Assembly (NCBI GenBank): GCA_024102975.1
Contig: JAGFJD010000226.1
Location: 1 to 44,209 of the forward strand
Source of the DNA: Phaeodactylibacter sp.
GTDB lineage: Bacteria; Bacteroidota; Bacteroidia; Chitinophagales; Saprospiraceae
DNA: 44,209 nt
Direction: 5' to 3'
Shown: positions 33,238 to 42,161 of the stretch, piece by piece
How the letters are laid out: every line of letters starts with the position of its first letter
How positions within the stretch are numbered: position 1 is the first letter of the stretch
Notes under the pieces: generated by a model
The model's database searches: none
The model's input: only the letters and a program-made list of their open reading frames with translations
What the model was told of the DNA's origin: nothing
Position numbers and translations under genes: made by a program

Positions 33238-34349
33238 AAATAACCCACGATCAACTCCGCCGCCCGGCGCGAAGCGCCCGGCCTGCCCAGCCTTTCCCGG
33301 ATCAGGGCGTAGCCTTCCCGTATGCGTTGGCGGTGTTCCGGCTCAAATAACCTTGACAGTTCCGCTTTAAGGTTGCCGGCATTGTACTCATCCTGGATCA
33401 GTTCCCTGACCACTTCCCTTTCGGCAATGAGGTTCGCCAGGGCGATAAAATCCACCTGGACCAGTCGCCGGGCAATGAGGTACGACAGGCGCCCCCCCCG
33501 GTAGCAGACTACCTGCGGGACGCCGAAGAGGGCTGTCTCCAGCGTGGCGGTGCCGGAAGTGACCAGGGCCGCCCCGGCGTGGCGGAGCAGGGCATAAGTC
33601 TGGTTGTTCACCAGTTTCACCTGGGTGGTATCTGGCCGGGCCTTATCCAGGATTTTCTGGTAGAAGCTCTGCGGCTGGGCCGGCGCGCCGGCAATGACGA
33701 ACTGATAATCGGGAAAACCGGGAGTTATTTCCAGCATAACCTCCAGCATGCGTTCGATCTCCTGCTTTCGGCTGCCGGGCAGCAGGGCGACGATGGGGCG
33801 GTTGTCCAGATGGTGATCCCGGCGGAAGTTCTCCGCCTCGGGTATGTCATCCACCACGTCCATCAGGGGATGCCCGACGAAGTCGACTTCGTAATCGTAC
33901 TGCCGGTAGAAATCCTCTTCGAAGGGAAGGATGACGAAAAGGCGGTCGACGCTGGCCTTAATGCCATGCACGCGGCTGCTGTGCCAGGCCCACAGCTGGG
34001 GGGAAATGTAATAATAGACCCTGAATCCCTGCGCTTTGGCCCATTTGGCGATGCGCAGGTTGAACCCGGGATAGTCGATCAGGATCAGGGCGTCGGGTTG
34101 GTAGCGGAGGATATCCTGCCTGCAGAATTTGATATTGCCCAGTATGGTGCGCAGGTTCATCGCGACTTCGGCGAAACCCATGAATGCCAAATCCCGGTAA
34201 TGCTTGGCCAGCTCCGCGCCGGCAGCTTCCATCAGATCCCCGCCCCAGGCCCGGCATTCGGCCTGCGGGTCCGCCTCCCGGAGCCCCTTTATAAGGTTGG
34301 AACCATGCAGGTCGCCGGAAGCCTCGCCGGCGATGATGTAGTATTTCAT
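33216..34349 (-). CDS. lpxB: Lipid-A-disaccharide synthase
   Basis: A 377-residue GT19 enzyme that joins UDP-2,3-diacylglucosamine and lipid X into the lipid A disaccharide at the inner membrane. The family words are clear: MKYYIIAGEASGDLHGSNL at the start, IDYPGFNLRIAKWA, YYISPQLWAW, FEEDFYRQ, VDFVGHPL, ALLPGSRKQEIERM and ALVTSGTATLETALFGVPQV. Length is normal. Its start overlaps the stop of the upstream 99-residue membrane protein by 4 nt. The last five residues are encoded by a tandem repeat and are likely dispensable. Confidence 0.96.
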   Translation of the reverse strand: MKYYIIAGEASGDLHGSNLIKGLREADPQAECRAWGGDLMEAAGAELAKHYRDLAFMGFAEVAMNLRTILGNIKFCRQDILRYQPDALILIDYPGFNLRIAKWAKAQGFRVYYYISPQLWAWHSSRVHGIKASVDRLFVILPFEEDFYRQYDYEVDFVGHPLMDVVDDIPEAENFRRDHHLDNRPIVALLPGSRKQEIERMLEVMLEITPGFPDYQFVIAGAPAQPQSFYQKILDKARPDTTQVKLVNNQTYALLRHAGAALVTSGTATLETALFGVPQVVCYRGGRLSYLIARRLVQVDFIALANLIAEREVVRELIQDEYNAGNLKAELSRLFEPEHRQRIREGYALIRERLGRPGASRRAAELIVGYLRQDRTG

Positions 34350-34645
34350 AAGATGAACTTTCCGAAGTAAACCACCCAGGCTATGACGTAGAGGACGGTG
34401 GCCAGCACTACGCCCCGCATTGAATTTATCGCCCGCCGTTTCTGGAAGGCATTCAGCGGGATCAGGTTGCAGCAGATGGCGATGATGCCCGTGGTGCGCT
34501 CCCGGAACATGGGGGAGAAGCCTGCATCGCTGACCAGGCCCATGGCTTCGAGCTGGTGGTAAAGCAACATCAACAAGCCGAAGACCACAAAAGGAATAAG
34601 GATTCCGACAGCTAAGCCGGCGGGGATGGAGTTTTTATTCAGCAT
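34346..34645 (-). CDS. Small membrane protein translationally coupled to lpxB
   Basis: A 99-residue protein with two or three hydrophobic segments (about 8-29, 50-62 and 78-97) and a basic stretch between them (FQKRRAINSMRG). I do not recognise a named family. The 4-nt overlap with lpxB and the promoter-like box upstream at 34677 indicate one transcript, so a role linked to lipid A or the inner membrane is plausible but not shown. Confidence 0.8.
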   Translation of the reverse strand: MLNKNSIPAGLAVGILIPFVVFGLLMLLYHQLEAMGLVSDAGFSPMFRERTTGIIAICCNLIPLNAFQKRRAINSMRGVVLATVLYVIAWVVYFGKFIL

Positions 34646-34676
34646 CTAATTTTTTTCTGGTTAGAAATATTGCCCG

Positions 34677-34684
34677 CAAAATTA
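34677..34684 (-). promoter_or_regulatory. Candidate -7 box TAATTTTG for the lpxB transcript
   Basis: On the minus strand TAATTTTG fits TAnnTTTG, 32 bp before the start at 34645. The same box TAATTTTG occurs upstream of surE. Confidence 0.5.
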
Positions 34685-34740
34685 GTACTACTTTGTTACT
34701 TTATAAAATTAACCGCAGAACGCGGAGGGCCGCAGCATCT

Positions 34741-34748
34741 TATATTTG
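34741..34748 (+). promoter_or_regulatory. Candidate -7 box TATATTTG for the barrel gene pair
   Basis: TATATTTG fits TAnnTTTG, 78 bp before the ATG at 34826, and is divergent from the lpxB box. Confidence 0.45.
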
Positions 34749-34825
34749 ATTAATACTATGTTAAAAATACAGGCCTGCCCAACACTTCAAGGATTTTTTG
34801 CGTCCCTGTTAAAACCCTGTTGCCG

Positions 34826-35470
34826 ATGCGCGCCCTTCTTGTCCTGTTCCTGTTCTGCGGAACCACTGCCCTTCCAGCCCAGGAGTCGTTGTGGCTTAGC
34901 GATTCTTCCGCCCGGGAGTTGGGGCTTAACATTACCGCTACGCTTGCCGGCTTTTTCAACAGCGGCGGCCAGGGGCTGCCTGCCGACCCCTATATGTTCA
35001 GCCTGAAGTTCAGCCGTTCCAACCAGGCACTTCGGTTAGGCATTGGCGGCCGTTTTCAGCAGCGCACGGAATTCCTCTCTTTCGGAAACCGGACGGTTTC
35101 CAACCGGCAGCTGGAATTGCGCGGCGGGTACGAGTGGCGGCAGGCCTTTGGCGCCCGTTTCACCCTGTTCTGGGGCCTCGACCTGGCGGGGCGCTATCGG
35201 GCGGAATCGGTGCGCCTGTCCGGTTTCCCCCAGGATATTACGGTGAGTTCGGGCGAAATCGGGATCGGCGGCGGCCCGGTGCTGGGAATGATGTTCCATC
35301 TCAGCCCGAGGGTGAGCTTTTCTACCGGGTCTTTCCTCTACGCCTTTTACGTGTCGGGGCGCGAAGAAGATCCCGCTGACAACCCCGCCCAGCCGACGAT
35401 CAACAAGTTGAGAGGGGTCGACATTTCGCCGGTGCTGCCCAGTTCGCTGTATGTCATCTTCAAACTCTGA
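34826..35470 (+). CDS. Outer membrane beta-barrel-like protein A of a tandem pair
   Basis: A 214-residue exported protein: signal peptide MRALLVLFLFCGTTALPAQ, then alternating hydrophobic strands typical of a small outer membrane barrel (LRLGIGGRF, LELRGGYEWR, LFWGLDLAGRY, IGIGGGPVLGMMFHLSPRVSFSTGSF) and a final strand ending YVIFKL. I do not recognise a named family. Its stop is 4 nt before the next gene, which has a similar layout, so the two are co-transcribed paralogues. The ATG at 34826 is preferred to a TTG two codons earlier. Confidence 0.8.
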   Translation: MRALLVLFLFCGTTALPAQESLWLSDSSARELGLNITATLAGFFNSGGQGLPADPYMFSLKFSRSNQALRLGIGGRFQQRTEFLSFGNRTVSNRQLELRGGYEWRQAFGARFTLFWGLDLAGRYRAESVRLSGFPQDITVSSGEIGIGGGPVLGMMFHLSPRVSFSTGSFLYAFYVSGREEDPADNPAQPTINKLRGVDISPVLPSSLYVIFKL

Positions 35471-35474
35471 ACCT

Positions 35475-36059
35475 ATGCCCAGGCACTGTTTTTTATTCTT
35501 CTTGTTGCTGTTGGGCCCTTTGGCGGCCGCCCAGGAATCTCCGGAAGGGCAACCCGCAGGCCGCTACCATGCCATCGGGCTGAATGCTTCGCCATTGCTG
35601 GTGCAGCTGGCACCCTTCAACCGCAGCAACCCCAGGGTTTTGGGGCCCTATTTCACCACGTACCGGGTATACAGCAGCCGCGGCCGGGCTTTTCGCCTGG
35701 CTTTGGGCTGGGATGTGGACGCGAGCCTTGATGCCGATGAGGCCCAAAACCATTTCAACCTCCGCCTGGGCTGGGAGCGGCGCCGCAAAATCGCGGACCG
35801 ATGGTCGTATTCCATGGGCTGGGATTTTGCCATCTCCGGCGGCGATTTCAACCTGCCGGGAGAAAAGGAAGCAGACACGGGTTTTCTCGGCTTTGGGCCA
35901 ACCTGGGGGTTCGAGTTTTTCATCAACCGGACTGTCAGCCTTTCTACGGAAGTTTCGCTTTGGGCCGGCATCGACCTCAACGAAGGCATACCCCGCCTGC
36001 TGGTCGTGCCGCCGGTAGCCCTGCTGCTCAACGTATGGCGGCCCCGGAAAAACCGGTAA
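35475..36059 (+). CDS. Outer membrane beta-barrel-like protein B of a tandem pair
   Basis: A 194-residue exported protein: signal peptide MPRHCFLFFLLLLGPLAAAQ, followed by strands that line up with protein A in order (AFRLALGWDV, FNLRLGWERRRK, YSMGWDFAISG, LGFGPTWGFEFFINRTVSLSTEVSL) and a terminal strand (VALLLNVW). Function unknown. It lies 35 bp before a di-haem peroxidase lipoprotein gene on the same strand, so the three may form one transcript. Confidence 0.8.
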   Translation: MPRHCFLFFLLLLGPLAAAQESPEGQPAGRYHAIGLNASPLLVQLAPFNRSNPRVLGPYFTTYRVYSSRGRAFRLALGWDVDASLDADEAQNHFNLRLGWERRRKIADRWSYSMGWDFAISGGDFNLPGEKEADTGFLGFGPTWGFEFFINRTVSLSTEVSLWAGIDLNEGIPRLLVVPPVALLLNVWRPRKNR

Positions 36060-36093
36060 TCCTTAATTATTCACCTGTAAAGCCTTTGATATT

Positions 36094-37275
36094 ATGAAAA
36101 ACGCATTTTACCTTCTCCGCTGGCCGCTGCTCGGCCTGCTGGCCGTGCTGGCAGCCTGTGAGACAACCCGCGAGCAGGCACCGGAAATGACGGCCCCTGT
36201 CCTGCCGGAATCTTTCTATAACTACAGCAACGTGGAAATGCCCTTTGGCGCCGCCCGGGACTTTGCCATTGGCGGCATGGTAGTAGACCAGCAGGGCCTG
36301 ATCGATTTCGTCACCCTTCCCTCCGGTTCGGAAAACGCTTTTGAGCTGCAAAACGTCACCGACGCCGGCGCCACATTGGGCAGGGTCCTCTTTTACGACC
36401 GCCAGCTTTCCATCAACAACGCCGTGGCCTGCGGATCCTGCCACCGCCAGGAGTTTGCTTTTGCCGACGGCAGGAAAGGCAGCGAAGGCTTCGGAGGCAA
36501 AGTGACGCCCCGCAACTCCATGGGCATCGTCAACGTGGCGATGAACAACAACCTGTTCTGGGATTCCCGCATCGCTTCGCTGCGGCAAATGGTCGTGCAG
36601 CCGGTGCAAAACCACATCGAGATGGGCATGGAGTCCATGGAGGTGCTGTCGAAAAAACTGGCGAAGGCCAACTATTACCCGCCGCTCTTCGAGGCCGCTT
36701 TTGGCACCCCCGAGGTCACCGAAGGCCGCATCGCTTCTGCCCTGACTCAGTTCCTCAGCTCCATGATCACGGCCAACAGCAAATTTGACCGGGGCCAGGA
36801 AGACAACTTCGCAGCGTTTTCCGAACTGGAAAAAATGGGCATGACGCTGTTCTTAAGCGACCGGGCGAAGTGCGCTTCCTGCCACAGCGGCCCCAACTTC
36901 AGCGCCCCGGACGGGCCGGGCGACCCCTACGGCGGTTCTACCGTGAAGGGGACGGCGAACATCGGCCTGGATTTGCTGTACCGGGACAACGGCAAGGGCG
37001 AGGGACAGTTTAAAATACCCAGCCTGCGCAATATTGCCCTCACCGCGCCATACATGCACGACGGCCGCTTCAATACCCTGGAAGAAGTAGTCGAACACTA
37101 CAACAGCGGCATCCAGGCTCATACCAACCTGGATGCCAAGCTGACCGGCCCGGACGGCAACCCCCAAAGGCTGAATCTCAATGCTATGGAAAAGAGCGCG
37201 CTGGTAGCTTTCCTCAAAACGCTGACCGACGAACGGCTGGTGCAGGATCCCCGGTTTTCTGACCCGTTCCGGTAG
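36094..37275 (+). CDS. Di-haem cytochrome c peroxidase / MauG-family lipoprotein
   Basis: A 393-residue periplasmic lipoprotein (MKNAFYLLRWPLLGLLAVLA then the lipobox Cys22) with two covalent haem-binding motifs, C113-GSC-H117 and C260-ASC-H264, as in bacterial cytochrome c peroxidases and MauG-like enzymes. Family words include LGRVLFYDRQLSINNAVACG, RNSMGIVNVA, LFWDSR and PSLRNIALTAPYMHDGRF. The reaction would be reduction of hydrogen peroxide or oxidation of a protein partner using two haems. It converges on surE with only 5 bp between the stops, so the two transcripts must overlap. Confidence 0.94.
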   Translation: MKNAFYLLRWPLLGLLAVLAACETTREQAPEMTAPVLPESFYNYSNVEMPFGAARDFAIGGMVVDQQGLIDFVTLPSGSENAFELQNVTDAGATLGRVLFYDRQLSINNAVACGSCHRQEFAFADGRKGSEGFGGKVTPRNSMGIVNVAMNNNLFWDSRIASLRQMVVQPVQNHIEMGMESMEVLSKKLAKANYYPPLFEAAFGTPEVTEGRIASALTQFLSSMITANSKFDRGQEDNFAAFSELEKMGMTLFLSDRAKCASCHSGPNFSAPDGPGDPYGGSTVKGTANIGLDLLYRDNGKGEGQFKIPSLRNIALTAPYMHDGRFNTLEEVVEHYNSGIQAHTNLDAKLTGPDGNPQRLNLNAMEKSALVAFLKTLTDERLVQDPRFSDPFR

Positions 37276-37280
37276 CTGCA

Positions 37281-38051
37281 CTACAGGGTTTCCAAAGCTT
37301 TCAAACTCTTGAACGCCCGGTAGTTGGTCAGGTCGTGCATAGACGGCACAACAGAAATATAATCATTTTGCAGCGCCCAGATATCCGTATCGTCACCTTT
37401 GTCTTCGTTGACAAAGCGCCCGGTGAGCCAGTAGTATTTCTGGCCCCGGGGGTCGGTGGCTTCCGTGAATTCTTCATCCCAACGCGCTTCAGCCTGCCGG
37501 CATACGCGCAGGCCTTTTATCCTGCCTTCCTCCAGGGCCGGGATATTCACATTGAGCAGGCTGCCCTCTTCCAGGCCGTTGGCCAATACATACTCCATGA
37601 GTATTTTGGCAAAGGGCTTGGCGGGTTCGAAATTGGCATCGTGGGAATAATCCAGCAGCGAAAAACCGATGGAGGGGATGCCTTCCAGCGAAGCTTCCAT
37701 GGCTGCCGACAGCGTTCCGGAATAAATGATGTTGATCGAAGCGTTGGACCCATGGTTGATGCCGGATACGCAAAGGTCGGGCTTGCGGTCTTTCAGGACG
37801 ATGTGCTTGGCGAGCTTAACGCAGTCGACGGGCGTGCCCGAACATTCGTAAGACTCGATGCCCTCAAAGACATTGGCCGGATGCAGGCGGATGGGGTCGC
37901 TGACCGTTATCGCGTGCCCCATGCCCGATTGCGGAGAATCGGGCGCCACCACCACCACCTCGCCCAGCTCGCGGGCGACGCTCACCAGCGCCCGGATGCC
38001 CGGGGCGGTAATGCCGTCATCGTTCGTAACCAGAATTAATGGCTTTTTCAT
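37281..38051 (-). CDS. surE: 5'/3'-nucleotidase SurE
   Basis: A 256-residue metal-dependent nucleotidase. The metal site motif NDDG (residues 10-13) is followed by APG, VVAPDSPQSGMGHAIT, CSGTPVDCVKLA, and SGINHGSNASINIIYSGTLSAAMEA, all standard SurE segments. It hydrolyses nucleoside monophosphates and short polyphosphates and is linked to stationary-phase survival. In many Bacteroidota, as I recall, surE lies next to lpxB; here three plus-strand genes lie between them. A TAATTTTG box lies 23 bp upstream. Confidence 0.96.
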   Translation of the reverse strand: MKKPLILVTNDDGITAPGIRALVSVARELGEVVVVAPDSPQSGMGHAITVSDPIRLHPANVFEGIESYECSGTPVDCVKLAKHIVLKDRKPDLCVSGINHGSNASINIIYSGTLSAAMEASLEGIPSIGFSLLDYSHDANFEPAKPFAKILMEYVLANGLEEGSLLNVNIPALEEGRIKGLRVCRQAEARWDEEFTEATDPRGQKYYWLTGRFVNEDKGDDTDIWALQNDYISVVPSMHDLTNYRAFKSLKALETL

Positions 38052-38073
38052 GGAAGCTGTTTTTAATGAGCGC

Positions 38074-38081
38074 CAAAATTA
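38074..38081 (-). promoter_or_regulatory. Candidate -7 box TAATTTTG for surE
   Basis: TAATTTTG on the minus strand fits TAnnTTTG and lies 22 bp before the surE start at 38051. Confidence 0.5.
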
Positions 38082-38208
38082 AGGAATTCCGGAGCAGGAA
38101 GCCAGAAAATCAAGCTTTCGGCCATAATTCCTTTGGGGTTTGAACTTCGGTTTGGCATTCCTGTTAGGCATTCCGGATTTTGTAGTTTACTTTGGTGGCA
38201 AAGTAATT

Positions 38209-38291
38209 TTCCTGCCACGAAAACACAAAGGCACGAAATCCGCACAAAACCTTTTGCAGATTTTTGAGTTTTGGAGTTTTCGTGGCAGGAA
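38209..38291. repeat. GCCAC-ended palindromic repeat, copy 2
   Basis: TTCCTGCCACGAAAAC (38209-38224) is the exact reverse complement of 38276-38291. Inside, ACACAAAGGCACGAAATC pairs loosely with the right arm. The interior words (GCCACGAAAACACAAAGGCACGAA) resemble those of 1920-2030. It lies 40 bp before hemH, in the divergent gap between surE and hemH. Confidence 0.7.
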
Positions 38292-38330
38292 CAAACTTTC
38301 ACAGGAAACCAACTATCAGGAATAAGATAC

Positions 38331-39359
38331 ATGACGACATTCGGAAAAAAAGGCATTCTGCTGGTCAACCTGGGTACGCCCGACGATCCCGGCCGCAGCG
38401 CCGTCTACCGTTACCTCAAACAATTTTTGCTCGACCCCCGGGTCATCGATTATCCCTGGCTGGCCCGCCACCTGCTGGTGCGGGGCATTATTGCGCCTTT
38501 TCGCTCGGGCAGCTCTTCCAGACTTTATAAAATGCTGTGGACAGAGGAGGGTTCTCCGCTGAAGGTCTACGGCGAGCGGGTAGCCGAAGGCGTACAGAAG
38601 ATTCTGGGAGAGGAATATGTGGTGGAACTGGCCATGCGTTATCAGAACCCTTCTATCGAATCGGCAATTAAAAACCTCCTGCGCATGCAGGTGTCGGAGA
38701 TCATCGTTTTCCCGATGTTCCCGCAGTATGCGTCGGCAACGACCGGCTCCATCCACGAAGAGGTGATGCGTATACTGGCGCGGCAGGAAACCATCCCGAA
38801 TGTCAAGATGATCAATTCCTACTACGACTACGAGCCGGTCATCGATATCTTTGCCGATAATGCCCGCCGGTTCGACCTCGATTCCTACGACCACATTATC
38901 TTCAGCTACCACGGCCTGCCCCAGCGGCAACTCCGCAAGGGCGACCCCAGCGGCAGCCACTGCCTGAAGAAAGAAAATTGTTGCCAGTCCATTGGCCTGG
39001 CCAACCAGTTTTGCTACTCCGCCCAGTGCCACGCCACCACCCGCGCCATTGCCGAGAAGCTCAGCCTCAGCCCGGAGCGGTACACCACCTCCTTCCAGAG
39101 CCGGCTCGGCCCGGAAGCCTGGGCGCAGCCCTACACCATCAAGACGATCGAAGGACTGGCCGAAAAGGGTGCCAAACGACTGCTCGTCTTCAGCCCCGCC
39201 TTCGTGTCCGACTGCCTGGAGACCATCATCGAGATCGGCACAGAATACCAGGAGGAGTTCGAAGAGCTGGGGGGGGAGAAGGTCGACCTGGTGCCCAGCC
39301 TCAACGACGACCCGCGCTGGATCAAAGCGGTAGCAGAGATGGTAGAGGAGTATGCCTGA
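38331..39359 (+). CDS. hemH: Ferrochelatase
   Basis: A 342-residue enzyme that inserts iron into protoporphyrin IX in the last step of haem synthesis. It begins MTTFGKKGILLVNLGTPDDP and carries the catalytic His194 in IIFSYHGLP, the FPMFPQYASATTGS substrate region and the acidic LVFSPAFVSDCLETI segment. A Cys-rich stretch follows the catalytic His (HCLKKENCC, then FCYSAQCHATT); some of these Cys residues might bind metal, which is inference. An in-frame ATG 60 nt upstream lies within the palindromic repeat and is rejected as start. The di-haem peroxidase encoded nearby would use its product. Confidence 0.95.
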   Translation: MTTFGKKGILLVNLGTPDDPGRSAVYRYLKQFLLDPRVIDYPWLARHLLVRGIIAPFRSGSSSRLYKMLWTEEGSPLKVYGERVAEGVQKILGEEYVVELAMRYQNPSIESAIKNLLRMQVSEIIVFPMFPQYASATTGSIHEEVMRILARQETIPNVKMINSYYDYEPVIDIFADNARRFDLDSYDHIIFSYHGLPQRQLRKGDPSGSHCLKKENCCQSIGLANQFCYSAQCHATTRAIAEKLSLSPERYTTSFQSRLGPEAWAQPYTIKTIEGLAEKGAKRLLVFSPAFVSDCLETIIEIGTEYQEEFEELGGEKVDLVPSLNDDPRWIKAVAEMVEEYA

Positions 39360-39382
39360 CGATAAAGGCCAGCATCAAAGGC

Positions 39383-41818
39383 TTAATTCACTCTTCCCCG
39401 TTCCTCTTCCGATCCGGTCGCCCGCTGCCGTCTCCCCTTCAGTTCCTTGTTGCCGAAGTTGCGGGAATACGTCAGCTTGAACGTGCGTTGGCTGAAGTCG
39501 GCTTCAAAACCGGAGACGAGGTTGTACTCGGGGAAATTGCTTTCGCCCCGCCATTTCAGCGAGTTCAGTACATCGTCTATGCCAAAGCGCAGGGTTCCGC
39601 CGTTGCCGCCGAACTTTTTCTGTATCCCTATATTCAGCGCGCCCATCGGCAGGAAGGCAGCAGAACCGAATAGGCCTTTTGTCTGGTAAAACCCTACCAG
39701 TTCGGCGCTGAAATCTTTGGGCAGGGTAAAAAGGTTGATCCAGGTTATCTGAAGGTTTTTTGTGCTGACCCGTACCGGCTCGCCGTCAAAATAAGCATTT
39801 ACCTCCTGCCAGGAACCGATGAGGTTGTTCTGCATCCTCCACCAGCCCGCCACCTGTATGGGGAACGCCGTGGTGAAGGAAGCCGTTTTGCGGTTCTTCA
39901 TGTTTTCTGCGGCGATGAGTTGCTGGTTGGTGCCTTCAATAACCTGGGTCTGGAAACGGGCGATGGCACTGTCCTCCACTGCGTACTGTATGGAAAACAA
40001 TGCTGTTTTGAAACGATAATCTACCTTCACATTATTGGAGACAGCGGGTTGAAGGGCCGCATTTCCGGAGAAGAAAGTGTAGGGGTCCATGAAGATCACG
40101 AATGGCGCCATATCGTTGAAGGTGGGGCGGGTAATGCGTCGGCTGTAGGAGGCATTCACCGTGTTTTGGTCATTAAATGTCCTGGACAGGAAAACGCCGG
40201 GAAAGAAATTGCCGTATTGACGGTCTACGATATTCGGTTGTTCTATTGTGCCCAGGTTGGAACTGGTGTATTCGTAACGCAGGCCGAGTTTCAAATCCGA
40301 CTTTCCATCCAGCTTTATATCAAAACTCGTATAGGCAGCAGCAATGCTTTCCTCAAGCTGGTATTTGGCAGTCAGGTTGGGGTCATTCACGGAAATGCCG
40401 TTTTCGACCCTGGAGACCGTCACGTCGTTGTCGAAGTGGGAGAGCGTACCTTTTATGCCGGCCTCCACTTTCAGTTTTTCGGAAAACCTCCTGGTATAAT
40501 CCATTTTACCCACTCCTACTTCGAGAGGGGTGGATTTGCCGCTGAAAGTCTGCTCATCGAACAGGAAGGCCCCCGTTCCATCTGAATAGGTGGTGAAGTA
40601 GTTGGTCGGGTTCACGTTGTCGTAGCGGAGGTAGTCGGCGTCGAAAGTGAGCGTTTCCCCTTCCCGGATGGCGTGCTGCAGGTTCAGGTTGCCACCCAGG
40701 TGCTGCCAGTGGTTGACCTCGTCGTTGGCGATGGACAACAGGGTGTCCGGCAGGCCGTTCCGGGAAATGACGGTGTTATTCAGGGCATCCATACTCCAGC
40801 GGTTGTCGTAGCCGGAGAGCAGTACGCCCACGACGGTTTTGGAGCTTAGGTTCCAGTCCAGTCCCAGCCGTGCGTTGTGGTTGCGCTGAATGGGGTCTCG
40901 GACGCTGCGGGTATCTGTTCCGACGGCTTGCCCGTTCAGCATGACCCGCCGCCCGAAAGTGAAGACCTGTTCCTGCGCTTCCCGGCTGAAGGAGTAGTCT
41001 CCGTAAAGGTTGATGTTTTCCCGTCGGTGGTTGAAATTGATGCCGGAAGAGGCGGTGCTGCCCCGGCCATAACCGCCGGAGATAGTGTATCCGCCGTTCA
41101 ACCCGTCGTCGTTCGATTGCCGCATCACGATATTGATGAAGCCGGCATTGCCTTCGGCGTCGAAGTCGGCGGGTGGCGTGGTGATCAGTTCAATGCGCTC
41201 AATATTGCCGGCAGGCATGCCCTCCAGCATCTGCACTACCGCCTCCAGGGGTATCCGGTTGATCTTGCCATTGATCATTACCACCACGCCATCTTTGCCT
41301 GCTACGGAAATGCTGTTGTTCTGGCGGTTGACCACCACGCCGGGCGAGCGCTCCAGCACCTCCAGCGCCGAGCTGCCGGCAGAGGTGATGCTGTTTTCCA
41401 CGTTGATCACCAGGCGGTCTATCTTTTGTTCGAATAACGGCCTTTTAGCTACGACCTCCACGGCTTTCAGCTCTTTTACGTCTTCGGACAGGGTGATGGC
41501 CCCCAGGTCGATTTGGCCCGCCTCGCCTTCTATCAGGATCGGCCCGGAATAGTATTCCAGGTAACCGACCATGCTGGCCATCACCAGATAGTTTCCGGGA
41601 GTGATGTTTTTCAGCCGGTAGCCGCCATTTTCGCCGGATACTTCGCCTTTAATGAGCGAACTATCGGCGGCAGACAACAGAAGCACATTCACAAAAGGAA
41701 GGGGCTGCCCGTTTTCTGCCTGAATGGCGCCTGAAATTTGGGATTGGGCGTGAATGCCCTGGATGTGGAAAAAAAGGAGAGCTAGTATTCCTGCGGAAAT
41801 GTTGAAGATCGTTTTCAT
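39383..41818 (-). CDS. TonB-dependent-receptor-like outer membrane beta-barrel protein
   Basis: An 811-residue outer membrane protein of the OMP_b-brl_3 type. Signal peptide (MKTIFNISAGILALLFFHIQ, cleavage near residue 26); carboxypeptidase-regulatory-like domain (about 28-115, GAIQAENGQPLPFVNVLLLS); a TonB plug (about 120-220, with GSSALEVLERSPGVVV and VMINGKINRIPLEA); and a long barrel (about 230-800). Such proteins import unknown nutrients or metals. It is alone on its strand, with no SusD partner, and converges on hemH with 23 bp between stops. A C-terminal tail after the last strand is rich in Arg and Glu and looks unstructured. Confidence 0.92.
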   Translation of the reverse strand: MKTIFNISAGILALLFFHIQGIHAQSQISGAIQAENGQPLPFVNVLLLSAADSSLIKGEVSGENGGYRLKNITPGNYLVMASMVGYLEYYSGPILIEGEAGQIDLGAITLSEDVKELKAVEVVAKRPLFEQKIDRLVINVENSITSAGSSALEVLERSPGVVVNRQNNSISVAGKDGVVVMINGKINRIPLEAVVQMLEGMPAGNIERIELITTPPADFDAEGNAGFINIVMRQSNDDGLNGGYTISGGYGRGSTASSGINFNHRRENINLYGDYSFSREAQEQVFTFGRRVMLNGQAVGTDTRSVRDPIQRNHNARLGLDWNLSSKTVVGVLLSGYDNRWSMDALNNTVISRNGLPDTLLSIANDEVNHWQHLGGNLNLQHAIREGETLTFDADYLRYDNVNPTNYFTTYSDGTGAFLFDEQTFSGKSTPLEVGVGKMDYTRRFSEKLKVEAGIKGTLSHFDNDVTVSRVENGISVNDPNLTAKYQLEESIAAAYTSFDIKLDGKSDLKLGLRYEYTSSNLGTIEQPNIVDRQYGNFFPGVFLSRTFNDQNTVNASYSRRITRPTFNDMAPFVIFMDPYTFFSGNAALQPAVSNNVKVDYRFKTALFSIQYAVEDSAIARFQTQVIEGTNQQLIAAENMKNRKTASFTTAFPIQVAGWWRMQNNLIGSWQEVNAYFDGEPVRVSTKNLQITWINLFTLPKDFSAELVGFYQTKGLFGSAAFLPMGALNIGIQKKFGGNGGTLRFGIDDVLNSLKWRGESNFPEYNLVSGFEADFSQRTFKLTYSRNFGNKELKGRRQRATGSEEERGRVN

Positions 41819-42161
41819 CGGAATATGGATTTTTAGTGTTGTATGCATTGAACTGTTCTATCTTATAGTGCAAAGGCACACTACTAGACATTTTTCTGGA
41901 CACAGAGTACGCCGAGAAGACACAGAGTTACACAGAGACCTGATTATCAATGGGAAACACTCCGTGTACTCTGTGTTGGTCTCAGTGGTCTCTGTGTCCA
42001 AAACCATTTTGTCCAGTGGTGTGGTGCAAAGGTATGGGGGATTTTTGCCTGGCACCCGCACTTATCTTTCAAATGGTAGGATTTTTTTTGCATCCTGCCG
42101 TTTTGGATTATTCCCTCGGTCCTTTCAGCGCCAATGCATTTATATTTCCTATATTTCCCGG
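41819..42161. other. Divergent gap holding a palindromic element
   Basis: The 343-bp gap between the receptor gene and the hydrolase gene is mostly taken up by the palindromic element at 41877-42023. The remaining 60 and 140 bp flanks contain no gene and no clear TAnnTTTG box. Confidence 0.6.
41877..42023. repeat. 147-bp palindromic mobile-like element, copy 2
   Basis: Ends CACACTACTAGACA on the left and, reverse complemented, CACACCACTGGACA on the right; both continue into TGGACACAGAG. Flanked by the 9-bp direct repeat GTGCAAAGG (41868-41876 and 42024-42032). It is closely similar, inverted, to copy 1 at 28891-29036. Confidence 0.87.

Noticed and set aside
41754..42161. Upstream extension of the hydrolase frame
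   Set aside because: It reads through the palindromic element and has no conserved residues; the family start fits the ATG at 42162.
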